Shown: positions 38,406-49,562 of the stretch, one piece after another
Position numbering within the stretch: position 1 is the stretch's first letter
Layout: each line of letters starts with the position of its first letter
Origin: Paralvinella palmiformis
Lineage: Eukaryota; Annelida; Polychaeta; Terebellida; Alvinellidae
NCBI GenBank assembly: GCA_025642065.1
Contig: JAODUP010000417.1
Coordinates: 490,001-554,000, forward strand
Length of the DNA: 64,000 nt
Reading direction: 5' to 3'
Notes under the pieces: generated by a model
Databases searched by the model: none
Told to the model about the DNA's origin: nothing
The model's input: only the letters and a program-made list of their open reading frames with translations
Made by a program: the position numbers and the translations under genes

Positions 38406-39340
38406 CATATATATTGTTACATTATCTGAAGATATTTTGAAAATTAATCATCTACAAGAGACAAGTGATACGTCTTTAAAAATAATGTAGAAGAATTTAC
38501 ATTATTAATTAGCAATAACATTACGATATGATCTGGTACAGTAGCACTCTCCAATATACTGCATATATAATAATCAAGCTAAGATTTTGTAATTTATATA
38601 TGCTGATGATATTTCCTATATTATGTATATTGTTCTATTCTTATTCAAAGAAACCGTCTCGTTTATAAATATATGGTGTTTTAAACATATCGAATATGTG
38701 ATAAATATGATGTATTTTGACGATATGTGCTCTAATTAATGTCACGAAATCGCTAAATTTATCTCAAGCTATCATAAATTACATACAATTTGAACCAAAG
38801 CTACACAATCAATTACAATCGCTTGAGATAATCAAACAGGAACAATTCATCCACTATAGTGTTATCCTAATCTATGTTTATTCCTAAACGTTTACGACAT
38901 ATAACACATATCTATACATCGTGTTTTGGGGTCAAGTATTATTCTTGACATAGGTAATATAATTAACTGTATTTCAAAATTCGTGGTAAGCTCTATTATA
39001 TCATCAGAAAATGTGGATTATTCCTGATAATAATGTTGAAACACGGAACAAATAATTAGTCGCACGTAGCTTTCTTGGCGGATGGCTCGGATAAATTATA
39101 CATTTTGTAAATGGCGTTTTAAGTATTTTTGTCCGTAGTCAGTAGTCCTAAGGATAACGTATTAATTCCTTGCCCTTATTATTAGAGTAACTTGACTACC
39201 ATGGAACATTTTTGATCTTCCATAATAGTATAGTATGTTCTAAGAGGGTGTAGAGACTCAGCTATATAATACAACAGCATATACCACGTTTATTGTCTGG
39301 ATCTATTGAATTTTGCTTTACCTTGGCTTATGTTGACAAG
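38406..39340. other. No recognisable gene or module
   Basis: A+T-rich unassigned DNA, no open frame of note, no repeated copy detected by eye. Confidence 0.4.
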
Positions 39341-39863
39341 TTGTGGATATTTAGTTTATTCTTTCATACAAGTTATTCCTTTTTCTTATGTAGGCTGGCT
39401 ATGGTATCAACAGTTGTAACTGTTATGAATTCCTTTGAATGATTATGTCCATCATCAAAAGTATAAACAAAACCAAATTAATTCGTGTTGAGTGACAAAT
39501 CACCAGCTGTGTTTTTAAAGACAATGATGAAGGTTTTTTAAATGCATGAAACCTCCGAAAGGCACAAGTACTGATAAGTTAAGTAATTACAATATTTAAT
39601 AAGAACAAACTTTTCCAATGGTCCAGTTCTTGACGCAGTTATTTATAATTCTTCAGCTTGTGGGTTCGAATTTACACCATTTCTGTTTTTATGAGATATG
39701 TTTCAGTGGAGAGTCGTTCTTTCGTACCATATAGCCAATGTTACCAGCTTTCAGGCTAAACAACTCATTTTACCACAAAACTGAAAACAGGACAACTGAC
39801 GAGTTTGCATTGGCTAAGGGTATGGTGGGTAAATGGATAATTTTAATGTAAACGCATTAAATC

Positions 39864-40048
39864 ATGATGATGATTGGTGTTGTACGGCTACGGTTGTATA
39901 CTTGGTAGGATAAAAGGGTCAAGCGACCACAAAAGGTAAGGAAGGGAAGTCAACGATGAAACACCGTTCAGATATGTCCAATCCAAGATTCTAACACGGG
40001 TGGTAGTGATCTGTGGTCCACCACCCTACCATTACACAATTGCCGTAA
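39864..40048 (-). mobile_element. tRNA-derived SINE, minus strand
   Basis: Read on the minus strand: box-B region TTAGAATCTTGGATTGG, TACCACCCGTG, body CATATCTGAACGGTGTTTCATC, TTCCTTACCTTTTGTGG and CGCTTGACCC.TTTATCC, ending at (ATC)n-like CATCATGAT. Same family as the copies at 21.6 and 58.5 kb. The box-A end (GTTACGGCAATTGTGTAATG) is eroded. Confidence 0.78.
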
Positions 40049-40059
40049 CTTGGAAAAAT

Positions 40060-40256
40060 TATAATATATATATATATTTTATATATATATAAAATATATA
40101 TATATTTATAAAATATATATATAATATATATATATTATATTTATTTTTATGTGTTGGGGGTTTTGTTTTTTGTGGGGGTTTTTTTGGGTAAAAAAGAGGA
40201 AAAGGCCCGGCATAACTTCAAACATCCTTCGAGACCTTTTCCAAAAATTTAAATAA
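40060..40256. repeat. Patchy TA repeat and homopolymer-rich sequence
   Basis: TA blocks alternate with TTTTA/TAAAA interruptions (40062-40140), then comes a run of homopolymer clusters (GGGGG, TTTT, TTTTTT, GGGGG, TTTTTTT, GGG, AAAAAA, AAAA) up to about 40210. Texture is unlike the rest of the window; a consensus error in a hard-to-read palindromic zone is possible. Confidence 0.7.
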
Positions 40257-40505
40257 AATACAACTATACATACATTAATCTAAAAATAAAATGTTCCATA
40301 CCTCCACATATTGATAGATGTGTGCGTATACCTAAGCATGTGTCTGGTCTACTCATCAGCCTGTGGGAACCAGCTAATTTTTTTTGTAGCAAATATGCCC
40401 GCCCACAGGAAAGCGTCTACATGCAAGCTACGTACAAAAAGCGGAAGCACGTAAATAACATACCATTTGATACCACAGCTCGCAACAAACAACACGAAAT
40501 CGCTA
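40257..40505 (-). repeat. Module G, copy 3 (3' part, inverted)
   Basis: Minus-strand match to the 3' half of G. GCATGT at 40336-40341 and ACATGC at 40419-40424 flank CCTGTGGG (40360-40367) and CCCACAGG (40402-40409), an exact 8-bp inner stem; CTCATCAG at 40352-40359 is CTGATGAG on the minus strand. The 63-codon open frame across it is not conserved in the other copies. Confidence 0.8.
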
Positions 40506-41614
40506 AATTCTAGTGTTTACATATATTCGAATTTATATATAATTGGCTCTCTCACGTGTTTAATCCAGTTAATATAAGGAATAAATTAAGATAAAATATT
40601 AAACAAACACAGATCTCTGCAACTTTATCCTTCTATTTTAGCCTCAATTAAATGAATGACTAATTGATATTTATATGCATAATCAAAAGGGTATGGTCAA
40701 AAGTTGGCTGGAACCATTACATAATGATATATATATATATATATACATTTTAGCACAAAGATTATAATTCAATTTCATATGAGACCTCTAATGAAGATGA
40801 TCCATTTATGATCCAGCCTGACATGGCTAATAACTGGTAGTAAATACAATTATATATAACATAGGTTTAGGTATTGATATATGAAGTATCGATTCGTAAT
40901 AATGCGGTAACAGTTGTTAGAGATTGATGGTTTTTTTTAATTTGTAAAGCAGAAACAAAGTAGGGCTAAACCCAACTCAGATGGATAATGTATTAACAAA
41001 ATTAAGCTACACTATGTAAAAAAATAGATTTATGTGTTTATAGTCTCCACTTATTAAAATACATTGCGATATTATAAGTTTCTTATATTACGTAGTAGTG
41101 CGTTATTCATACACACGGAAAAAACTATCATAGTTCACGAATGTAGAAAATACAACAAAATGGTAAGCTTCACTTTATATATATTGTTCTCTAGAGAGTG
41201 TATACAACTAGACTTATACCGTGTACAATATCCGTAGCAAATCGCATTCCTATGAGACTTATTATTTGTTATTGTTGATTGATGAGGATTACTGTACTAT
41301 ATTTTCCTTTAGTCGTTCGCCAACTAGTAATTAAGAACCAATTAGGATTAGGCAACATTGATATATAACCCAGTTTTACTCTGGTATGCCTCTTTTATTT
41401 CTTTTTCGCTAAATGCTGACCGTTTGTGTATACTCTTATAAATGCCACCTAGACATATTTACCTCATAATCGAGTCGTTACGTTTTCCTTCAAGACTTGT
41501 ATAACACGGTGCAAGAAGAGGAAACACAGGCAAGGATGATAAACTATTTTATGATCTTTTATCTGCTTTATCTTTTTTATTGTCACGGTATACTTCTATT
41601 CTCATGTCTGTCTC

Positions 41615-41659
41615 TATGACAGGTGACGAAAGGTGTGCTACCTTTCGTCACCTGTCATA
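41615..41659. repeat. Perfect 20-bp hairpin with 5-base loop
   Basis: Arms TATGACAGGTGACGAAAGGT (41615-41634) and its exact reverse complement (41640-41659) enclose GTGCT. The homologous position in H copy 2 (about 56287-56316) has only the right arm, as CCTTTCGTCAATTGTCATA, and unrelated sequence where the left arm should be. Confidence 0.95.
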
Positions 41660-42712
41660 TTTTGTGAATTTTCAGTCCCTGTAGCTGATTCATATTGATC
41701 TATATTATCACACCATACAGTAGATAGTCGGATCTGTAGGTAACTACCAGATTAAAGTGTTAATATGAGATCAGTTAACCATGACTGCTATCCGATTTGA
41801 CCCCTAGAATACTCATATTAAAAAAGCTTATTACCGGCTGTCCCTATTTAATATTTCTAGACCGCTTGAGATGAGAATGATTGATTGTCATAGCGCTAAC
41901 TCAACGTAATAAGATTGCCTATTAATTCTGTTAAGTGCTCCAAAGCCATAAATTCAATGAACTACTTTAACGCAAACTCGATAATGGACTGCAAATTGCA
42001 CTACGTTTAATTCCCCAGTGACTTAATTATTTACAGGATTTAGTCTAAAGATGGATAACAGAATGAGATAACTTGATGGCGTACTTTATGTTAAATTATA
42101 TATTTATGTTGTAGTACTAAGTACAAAAATAAATAATTTTCAAATTTCAAATGATAAAATTTCTTGGATTAAAATGAGCGTTAATTATACCATTTTACAA
42201 TAGGGTAAACATAATGACATGCATTTCACGTTAAAATTGGATCACAATGCCTAATCATGGTAACTACCACGCCAAATAGTTTTCATGCTTAACGCATCGC
42301 TAAACGATGCACTAGGGAAAACTTTTGTAATATCATGTTTAATTATATTTTGCCGATATTAACTTAGGCACACAATTTTATGATGAATGTAAAGATGTTG
42401 TCATTCAAAGGAAATCCTTGCAATATTCGCACATTGTGTTTCAACGTAACATATCGGTTAAAAATATAGGAAATAAAAACAAATTTCAGAGAATAATTAA
42501 GACAAATTAAGGATTGAGATAAAGTAGCTAAATATATTTAGAAAATATACTGTCTGCGTGCTTGAGAAGCATTCTCTCATTAGATAAAGGAACTGTTAAA
42601 TGTGAAATGAATACAGTGAATACTTTTAAATTCATATTTAAAGGAGGTTATATTCTCGTGGGAGTTATGCTTTCATATCCCATACAGGTCCTGATTTTTA
42701 TGTCCTTCTGAC

Positions 42713-42751
42713 ATTGACTACGTATTATATTATTTGACTACGTATTATATT
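42713..42751 (+). repeat. Adjacent 19-bp direct duplication
   Basis: TTGACTACGTATTATATTA occurs at 42714-42732 and again at 42733-42751 with almost no spacer: a small local tandem duplication inside module H. Confidence 0.85.
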
Positions 42752-43450
42752 AAAATTGAAATTAAATATTTTCTCATGAGATTACTGAACAATGACAAAT
42801 ATTATAATTTAAAGGAGATTGTATTCATTATTCACCCTTTCTTGTAGTTAAAAGAATCACTGTCTAATTTTGAAATTGCATTTGTCGTATGGCTTGAAAA
42901 TCTGAGTTAAAAGAATAATATAGGTTGTATAACTGACTGTTTCTTGTGTACATTTGACAATTTTAAGATATAGGAATTTTAAAATAAGTAAAAGTCTATA
43001 TTAGTATGCTAACATGATTACCTAGTACACACATAATTATACTTACTTCACTGCCTTGAATTGTTTTGTATTTTAGACTATTCATTGATAAACTTCACAA
43101 CAACCACAACTATATCTTAGATTGTTTATCCACCAATAAGTGTTTAATCCAGTGGTTCCCTCTGTGACGCTCTACAAGATGTTTCTAATCAGCGATATAG
43201 TTTTTAATGAATATCGGTTGTTTTTGAGGTGATTAGAAACAGCGTAGAGAACACGTTCAAAATAGTACTTGATAACAAAACATAACTGAACTTTCAGAAT
43301 AATATTGATTTATTCTAGTTGATGCGCATATTACTGATCATACGCCATTGTTTTTAATGGCCGAAAATAAATGGTTTCTGATATATGTAAACATACCAAA
43401 GATATAGTTTTTAATCGTTGATGACATTTATATTGATACATAAAATGTGT

Positions 43451-44027
43451 GTTATTAATAGTGAATAATTATGCTCTCTATTTGTACTAGTTCGTTTCAT
43501 CACGTTTTAAGCTTTATACTCATATATTGCGATATTTACGAAAGTCACATCTCTCAGTTCTTAGAGGGAACTCAGTTCTCAGTTATTTAATTATTCAAAA
43601 ACAAACTTTATTCATCATTTTTAAAACGGACATATACAGACAAAACTACCATCAGGTTTTTTGTGCAATTTAAACAGTAAACCTTCAGATATGGTAATAG
43701 GATAACATAATTAATTTCACCAGCCTTCTGTATAAATGAATTAATTTTGTACGGAAAACGATGATGGCATTACTAATATTAGGTTTAAAGATCACGTGGT
43801 GATGTTCTACTTTAGGCCAATAATCTTCTTCTACTTAATTCAGATTACGTGTTATAATAGGTCTGGAGTAATTAGTCCATGAAAATGTAAGAAATTTCAT
43901 ACGTTTACCATTTTATCTGAAAATAATTCCTGTGTTAATTATGTCCTTATGCAAAAAGCCAATATTCACAGTGCATGAGAAGAGACGGCATTAACATGTT
44001 GAGGCCGACATCGATGTGATTATTCTT
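43451..44027. other. No recognisable gene
   Basis: Unassigned A+T-rich sequence. Contains a local near-repeat TCTCAGTTCTTAGAGGGAAC / TCAGTTCTCAGTTATT near 43553-43586. Confidence 0.4.
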
Positions 44028-44461
44028 ACAAATTCACCAATTTAATGGTGTATATGTATGAGTTTGAGTATTTAATTGTATATGTATGTGTCTGTGTATG
44101 TGTGTGGGTGTGTATGTCTGTATGCATGTATGTATCTATGTATGTATGTACGTATCTATGTATGTATGTATGTATGTCTGTATGCATGTATGTACGTGCT
44201 TATGTATGCATGTATGTATACGTGTATGTATGTATGTATATATATGCATATATATATATATATACAAATTCACCAATTTAATGGTGTATATGTATGAGTT
44301 TGAGTATTTAATTGTATATGTATGTGTCTGTGTATGTGTGTGGGTGTGTATGTCTGTATGCATGTATGTATCTATGTATGTATGTACGTATCTATGTATG
44401 TATGTATGTATGTCTGTATGCATGTATGTACGTGTATGTTATGTATGTATACTTATGTATG

Positions 44462-44498
<37 letters not shown>

Positions 44499-44499
44499 T
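44028..44499 (+). repeat. Recent tandem duplication of a ~236-bp TATG/TA-rich unit
   Basis: The unit beginning ACAAATTCACCAATTTAATG starts at 44028 and again at 44264. The first about 165 bases of each are identical by eye; the 3' parts differ only in the number of GTAT and TA repeats. The paired overlapping open frames here (YVCMYVCM-type) reflect GTAT repeats, not a protein. Confidence 0.92.
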
Positions 44500-44572
44500 A
44501 TCTAATATTTATATTTACTATTTCTACCATTTCTAATAACAGATTAAGAAAACCGCTCATTAACTGAGTATA

Positions 44573-44797
44573 ATCAACTGCTGTATCATCAACTACTGTA
44601 TCATCAACTACTGTATCATGAACTACTGTATCATCAACTACTGTATCATCAACTACTGTATCATCAACTACTGTATCATCAACTACTGTATCATCAACTA
44701 CTGTATCATCAACTACTGTATCATCAACTACTGTATCATCAACTACTGTATCATCAACTAATGTATCATCAACTACTGTATCATCAACTACTGTATA
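44573..44797 (+). repeat. 15-bp minisatellite, about 15 copies
   Basis: Unit ACTACTGTATCATCA repeated head to tail with only rare changes (CATG for CATC at about 44627, AATG for CTGT at about 44760). High internal identity implies recent homogenisation. Because 15 is divisible by 3 the frame repeats every 5 codons, but no flanking coding sequence is apparent. Confidence 0.95.
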
Positions 44798-44799
44798 AC

Positions 44800-46555
44800 G
44801 CGATATTAATTTAAACTTTACGGTAGTTAGTTTATTGGGTTATCGTTACTTCTGTCAATTACAGTAAAGGTATTGCTTTATATAGTCCGTTTAAGATTGA
44901 TATGTACGCTATGTATATGAAGTAGGCCATAATTAAGATTCCTGAACAATAAACAGTATTCGATCTTTGGAAGACATCAAGGAGAACACTTACCTTTAAA
45001 AGGTTAGATTCGGTAAATGCAAACCTAGTACGAGTTATAACATTCGCTATACATCTATTCCATCAGACCTGACTAAAGTACCTACATGGTTAATATCCGC
45101 CAAGATCAATCATCTCAGTAATGGACTGCAGAGGGAAATTACAATATATGGTCAGGTGGTGAGAGTTCCATTTACAAATTACTGTCTGTTGTGAGACTGG
45201 CCAGCCACATGCGATGTGGAGTATATTAGGTAGGAAACATAACTTTGTAATATAATGCCTATCTAGAGCCATTACTACAGATTACTTTCTACGCTTCAAA
45301 GCACGTTTAGTTCAAGAAGCGGAAGTTCAAGACCCGGTACAAACCTATAGTAATAAGAGGGAAATATTTTATATGAAGTCAGTAGTATACAAAAGAGGAA
45401 TGCTAAGCCGAAAGCGTTATGTAAATCAAAATAAAACACTTTGTCCGGTCTGTGTACGCCTGTAGTACATAAACAGTACATAAACTGGTGACTTTCTAGC
45501 TAATGTGGCTTTAACAAACCTAAAATAGTTAACAATCTCAAGAAATAGTTGATGATAATAAAACATGTTGACCTTTATCCAATCACGTGACTACCTCTAC
45601 CTAATCCAAGCAGATAGAATGACTAAGACGTTGACAGTAAACTATGCTGTAGTTGATATTCAACGCTAGGAAATATATCTTCATAATATGTGAATGTGTA
45701 GGTGAGGAAGTAATTAGACTAACATCGAAAATCTTGTGTATTTTACTAGAAACTATTTCACACCTTAAGGAACGTATCCAATAGTATTGTGTTCACCGAT
45801 TTTGTTAATGAAATTGAAACGACTATATCCGTGAATAATGTACCTGAAACGTTAATAAATTAAAGAGGGATGTATACTATAGATGTATAGATTGCTGTGA
45901 ATGTTTTAAGATTATCTGTGCTTTTATAAGATAAACAACTTAATGAGAAGTACTAGCATTTACTATGAAGAAAAGAAATTCCCAACAGCTTTTCCGATCT
46001 ATTTGTTCTTTTACGGCAAGTTGTAAAATAACCTGTTGACAAACTGTCTATAATAATGCAATAATGAAACAGTGCTTTATATGTTTAAAGCAACAAAATC
46101 TTTCACATTAGAAGTTGATACTATTATCAGTTATTCCGTTGGATATACTCTCAGAGATAAATTTTCAAATATCTTCAATATTTTAGCCAAAGAAGGTGAA
46201 TTGTTGTAATAAGTATGGTAAAATCGAAGTCTATATATTTCGTCATGCATAGTCTACATATTATGTAGCATTATAGATGCCATATAATAAACGGCACATT
46301 TATGATATTCCTAAAGTATTTAAAATAAATGCTTTCCTGATTAAATTATTTGGAATTTATCCCACAATCACAAACATCCAGTGAATAGAGTATATTTAAT
46401 TTCTAAGACTGGTAAAGTAGTATGTCTTATTTCAGTGAGTCTTCATATTTATAACTGGGGAGTGAAATTAAATGAGCTCCAAGTTAAAACTGTAAGTAGT
46501 TAAATTGATATACTAGTAATAAATGAGGTATGGGATAAAGGTATATTATGATCAA
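44800..46555. other. No recognisable gene; unassigned sequence
   Basis: Several short open frames (for example 45090-45272 and 45296-45481, minus) lack family motifs or conservation, so they are not called. No long microsatellite. The longest low-repeat stretch in the right half of the window; if a host exon exists, this is a reasonable place to look. Confidence 0.4.
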
Positions 46556-46573
46556 TGTCCTTATCGTATTTGT

Positions 46574-46656
46574 GGTCAATTCAATTCCGGAATTCTGGAA
46601 TTGACTACTTAAAAAAATGGAATTGGAATTGATAACTTTTGAATTGAAATTGAGTT
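46574..46656. repeat. GGAATT/CAATTC-rich imperfect palindromic patch
   Basis: CAATTCAATTCCGGAATTCTGGAATTG followed by GGAATTGGAATTGATAAC and GAATTGAAATTGAG. It forms a self-complementary GGAATT cluster immediately before module I. Origin unknown. Confidence 0.7.
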
Positions 46657-46659
46657 AAA

Positions 46660-47985
46660 ACTTACGTGTGGTTTTACCAAAACGCTGGAACCAAAATGAT
46701 ATAGAACCGTTTTCTGAGCCATTTTACATGTTATTAGATCAAGTTATAAAGCGTTTGATCTCCCATATCATTCACAAACAAATATTCAAAACATATAAAG
46801 TTATAAGAGTGAATGCCTCAATAATCATTGTTGTCCTGATGTATGCTTACACTCTAGGATAGTCCATGAAATAATAAAGTAAGGGAAGCAATATGTGCCT
46901 AGGGCGTACTGTTATTTATAAATGGAACGTCCACCAGGTTTTCATACATGGCCTCGGCTTTCTATAGTTCATTACTGATATGATTGAATTCTGAGGAAAA
47001 GTCGTCTTCCGTCTTCTCAATCGGTCCTATCTGTATCACGTTACAAACATATTATACAAACATATGTCGATCAGGAATTACACTTTCTCTACGAATAATA
47101 ATTAGATGCTTATTTTAAATATTTTGTTCATATTTAATTCAATTAATCCACACACAATGATATTACTTTATCATTAGGAAGGTAAATGATTAAATATATT
47201 GTTACGTATTACTATATTAGAGTTTAATTATTTAATAGCGAAAAGTATATATGAGGCTATGTTGAGTATAATGCAAGTTGGGAATGAAATATATTTAGGG
47301 AACAAATGGTGGCATGTTCCAAGAAGAGCGGAAGCATATATTACTGGTTCCATTTACAAATTGTTTTCTCTCACATGGTATTATGTTTTGGTCATATAGA
47401 GATATACAGCAAATACGTCGCCCTTTGGATATATATCTTACATCTACTGCTATTCATAGTTCATGTATTTTTAAAAAGATTGTGCTTAAGCTATTGGCCA
47501 TGGCGTAACACAGAGTATTGGGGGTGGATTACATTAATATTTATGCATATAATAGGATGAGAATACTTTATGCATCACTAATTAAATACTAAAATCATTG
47601 AGGATTAAGTTGATTGCTACTATCACGAATTGTTTTCAAAAATCACTTAAACTTCGATTCAACAGTATTTACTCTATTACATAGACTGAGCTATTAGTAG
47701 CCTGTAGCAGTCGTTAAAGATACCCAGATGGAAAAATAAGATGGATTAGATATCTAATTTCCTTCATTTTACATTCTTTTGCCTTGATATTTGATAAATA
47801 TCATTAAATTAACTTGTCATAGATCTAGGAGATTGAATGTTTAGGTAGGGCATACCAGTTTTTAATATAGAGGATCCGAAACATTTAATGTGTTATGGTT
47901 AAAGAAAATGTGCCTACCTGCATATGTGTTAAACTCCTGAGATTAATTTGAGGCAAAAGTAAAAATATATATAGATAATATTATA

Positions 47986-48049
<64 letters not shown>

Positions 48050-48050
48050 G
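46660..48050 (+). repeat. Module I, copy 1
   Basis: Matches 59.5-61.2 kb: AATCATTGTTGTCCTG.TGTATGCTTA, AGGATAGTC.ATGAAATAAT, AATGGAACGTCCACCAG, GTTCATTACTG, ATCAGGAATTACACT, GCGAAAAGTATATATGAGG, AAATGGTGGC.TGTTCC, TTACTGGTTCCATTTAC and GATATACAGCAAA. Open frames of 60-84 codons at 47.2-47.56 kb are not shared between copies. It ends near a (TA)n tract (47991-48046) and is followed by Fend, as is copy 2. Confidence 0.75.
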
Positions 48051-48171
48051 TTTATTTAAAATATTCAGTTTCTTAAGCTACATTCCTGCCTTACTTATTA
48101 AAATAGTCTGGATTAATATGGATCGTTTGGTCAGTACATTACGATACCATCTTAGCGGTTCCAAAGTGTCC

Positions 48172-48303
48172 TAGAGTGGTGAGACATTACACATGTCTCA
48201 GCAAGAAAAGTCGCCACTCTGGATTCAGTCCCCTGAAGAAACGTCCAGAGTTTGAATTCACGGATCGAGATTCTCTGTGCCTGTGCCTTATTATACACAG
48301 CTA
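48172..48303 (+). repeat. Fend, copy at the I1/E4 junction
   Basis: Intact stems GAGACAT/ATGTCTC (48181-48187, 48193-48199), ACTCTGGA/TCCAGAGT (48216-48223, 48244-48251) and inner TTCAG/CTGAA. It ends TACACAGCTAAAA at (CA)n. The F dimer is absent here, showing that Fend also moves or persists without it. Confidence 0.82.
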
Positions 48304-48332
48304 AAAACACACACACACACACGCACACACAG

Positions 48333-48365
<33 letters not shown>

Positions 48366-48412
48366 TCACACACACACACACACGCACGCACGCACACACA
48401 CACAGAGACACG
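48304..48412. repeat. (CA)n microsatellite
   Basis: CA runs with CGCACA and CAGACA interruptions. Same Fend-(CA)n-E position as at 8.31 and 61.35 kb. Confidence 0.92.
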
Positions 48413-48960
48413 AGTGAGTGCAATGGGGATGAACGGTTCAATTGCCGGGCTCGATTTACTCGCTGATAACCAGAACGTCCATGTGAGCCATATTTAATCC
48501 GAACGTATTTAACACTAATTTTCCTAGAATACTGAATCCTGATCGATGGGATGATAGTTGATGCATAATAAAAAAAAATCACTTATCCCGAGATACGTAA
48601 TGGAAGTTAAATCCAAAGTTGGATTCAGATGACTAAAACGATGTCGAAGAGATAATTGAAGAAGATTGTTATTGTATGTTGACAAGATATGAGGGGACTG
48701 TTGGCTCCTCTATCCAATCATATAGTTATATTACTATCGAACGGCATAGTTAATATGTCTAAAAGGCGATGTCGCTTACATTTACGTTTGCTTACTTTAT
48801 GTGGCTATATACCCTGTCTATTTGTTTTATTATATCTCTCTTGTGTAAATAGTGAGTGCATTACGTATAATTATTTTTCGCTCCAACTAATTGTGGTCTG
48901 AGACAACTGCGCGACGGGAAGCATAATCGGAAAGTTCCATTTACACATTAGAACGCTTGG
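48411..48960 (+). repeat. Module E, copy 4 (5' part missing)
   Basis: Starts at GAGTGAGTGCAATGGGGATG, then GGTTCAATTGCCGGGCTCGA, TTTAATCCGAACGTATTTAA, CTGATCGATGGGATGA, GGATTCAGATGACTAA, TTATTGTATGTTG, TTTATGTGGCTATATACCC, AGTGAGTGCATTA and GAAAGTTCCATTTACACATT. The first E half is lost. Confidence 0.78.
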
Positions 48961-48979
48961 TATATTTATCAATTGACGC

Positions 48980-48981
48980 CA

Positions 48982-49034
<53 letters not shown>

Positions 49035-49055
49035 TATTTTTATTTTTTTATTTAT
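48980..49055. repeat. (TA)n then T-rich tract
   Basis: TA run followed by TTTTTATTTTTATTTTTTTA, at the E/A boundary. Confidence 0.9.
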
Positions 49056-49069
49056 ATAAATAAGTTAAG

Positions 49070-49392
49070 TGAGTGAAAAATGCAATCAAATATTCACTAC
49101 AATAAATACTTTATACTACTCAGCTCTGTCACATCACACTAATTTAATAAGTCACTGCTATATCCACATTATAGACAATTTCACGGAGATGTGTACAAAG
49201 GCAGCTTTTAGAATTATTGCGATCAGAAATCCCTCGAGAGGAGTAATGTGAAATGATATGATTAATCTAAATGACCGTTACATCCTCTGTTGTGTAACGT
49301 TTAATTAATTGCTTAGATAGAATACGGCTGTTTGGGTATCTCCTGTCAGTATTATTATCAATGAATCATTTTATGAACAAGGATTTCTCTAA
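49070..49392 (+). repeat. Module A, copy 5 (5' fragment)
   Basis: CAATCAAATATTCACTACAATA, ACTCAGCTCTGTCACATC, CTAATTTAATAAG, GACAATTTCACGGAGAT, GGCAGCTTTTAGAATTATTG and ATCTCCTGTCAGTATTAT. Truncated at about the same point as A1, suggesting a preferred breakpoint about 330 bases into A. Confidence 0.78.
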
Positions 49393-49437
49393 AATAAGTT
49401 GATTTTCTTCAACCGTGTATTGTGTTTAGTAGGGACG

Positions 49438-49441
<4 letters not shown>

Positions 49442-49520
<79 letters not shown>

Positions 49521-49562
49521 ATGTGTGTGTGTGTATATGTATGTATGTGTGTGTGTGTGTGT
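49442..49562. repeat. (TA)n-(TG)n compound microsatellite
   Basis: About 72 bases of TA then TGTG/TATG repeats that abut the Fend terminus (minus orientation of the usual Fend-(CA)n junction). Confidence 0.95.

Larger units (their letters stand above)
39345..43450 (+). repeat. Module H, copy 1 (long, with embedded insertions)
   Basis: Shares long ordered homology with 55.54-57.44 kb: TTCTTATGTAGGCTGGCTA, GATTATGTCCATCATCAAAAG, AATAATGATAAAGG-like, AATGCCACC.A.A.ATATTTACCTCAT, CTTTCGTCACCTGTCATATTTTG, ACCATACAGTAGATAGTCGG, AGATCAGTTAACCATGACTG, GGTAAACATAATGACATGCA and ATTGCATTTGTCGTATGGC. Between about 39.86 and 41.3 kb are a SINE, a TA patch, an inverted G copy and other sequence not present at the matching place in copy 2. 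No coding capacity; type of element unknown. Confidence 0.72.

Noticed and set aside
44573..44797. CRISPR-like array
   Set aside because: Units are contiguous 15-mers without unique spacers, in a eukaryotic context; it is a minisatellite.
45090..45481. Two short minus-strand frames as a host gene
   Set aside because: Lengths of 60-61 codons are expected by chance in both strands of 64 kb; no motif, no splice-compatible continuation identified.
47199..47560. Overlapping 64-84-codon frames with hydrophobic stretches in module I1
   Set aside because: The homologous I2 region (60.64-60.84 kb) does not keep the frames; hydrophobicity follows from T-rich codons.
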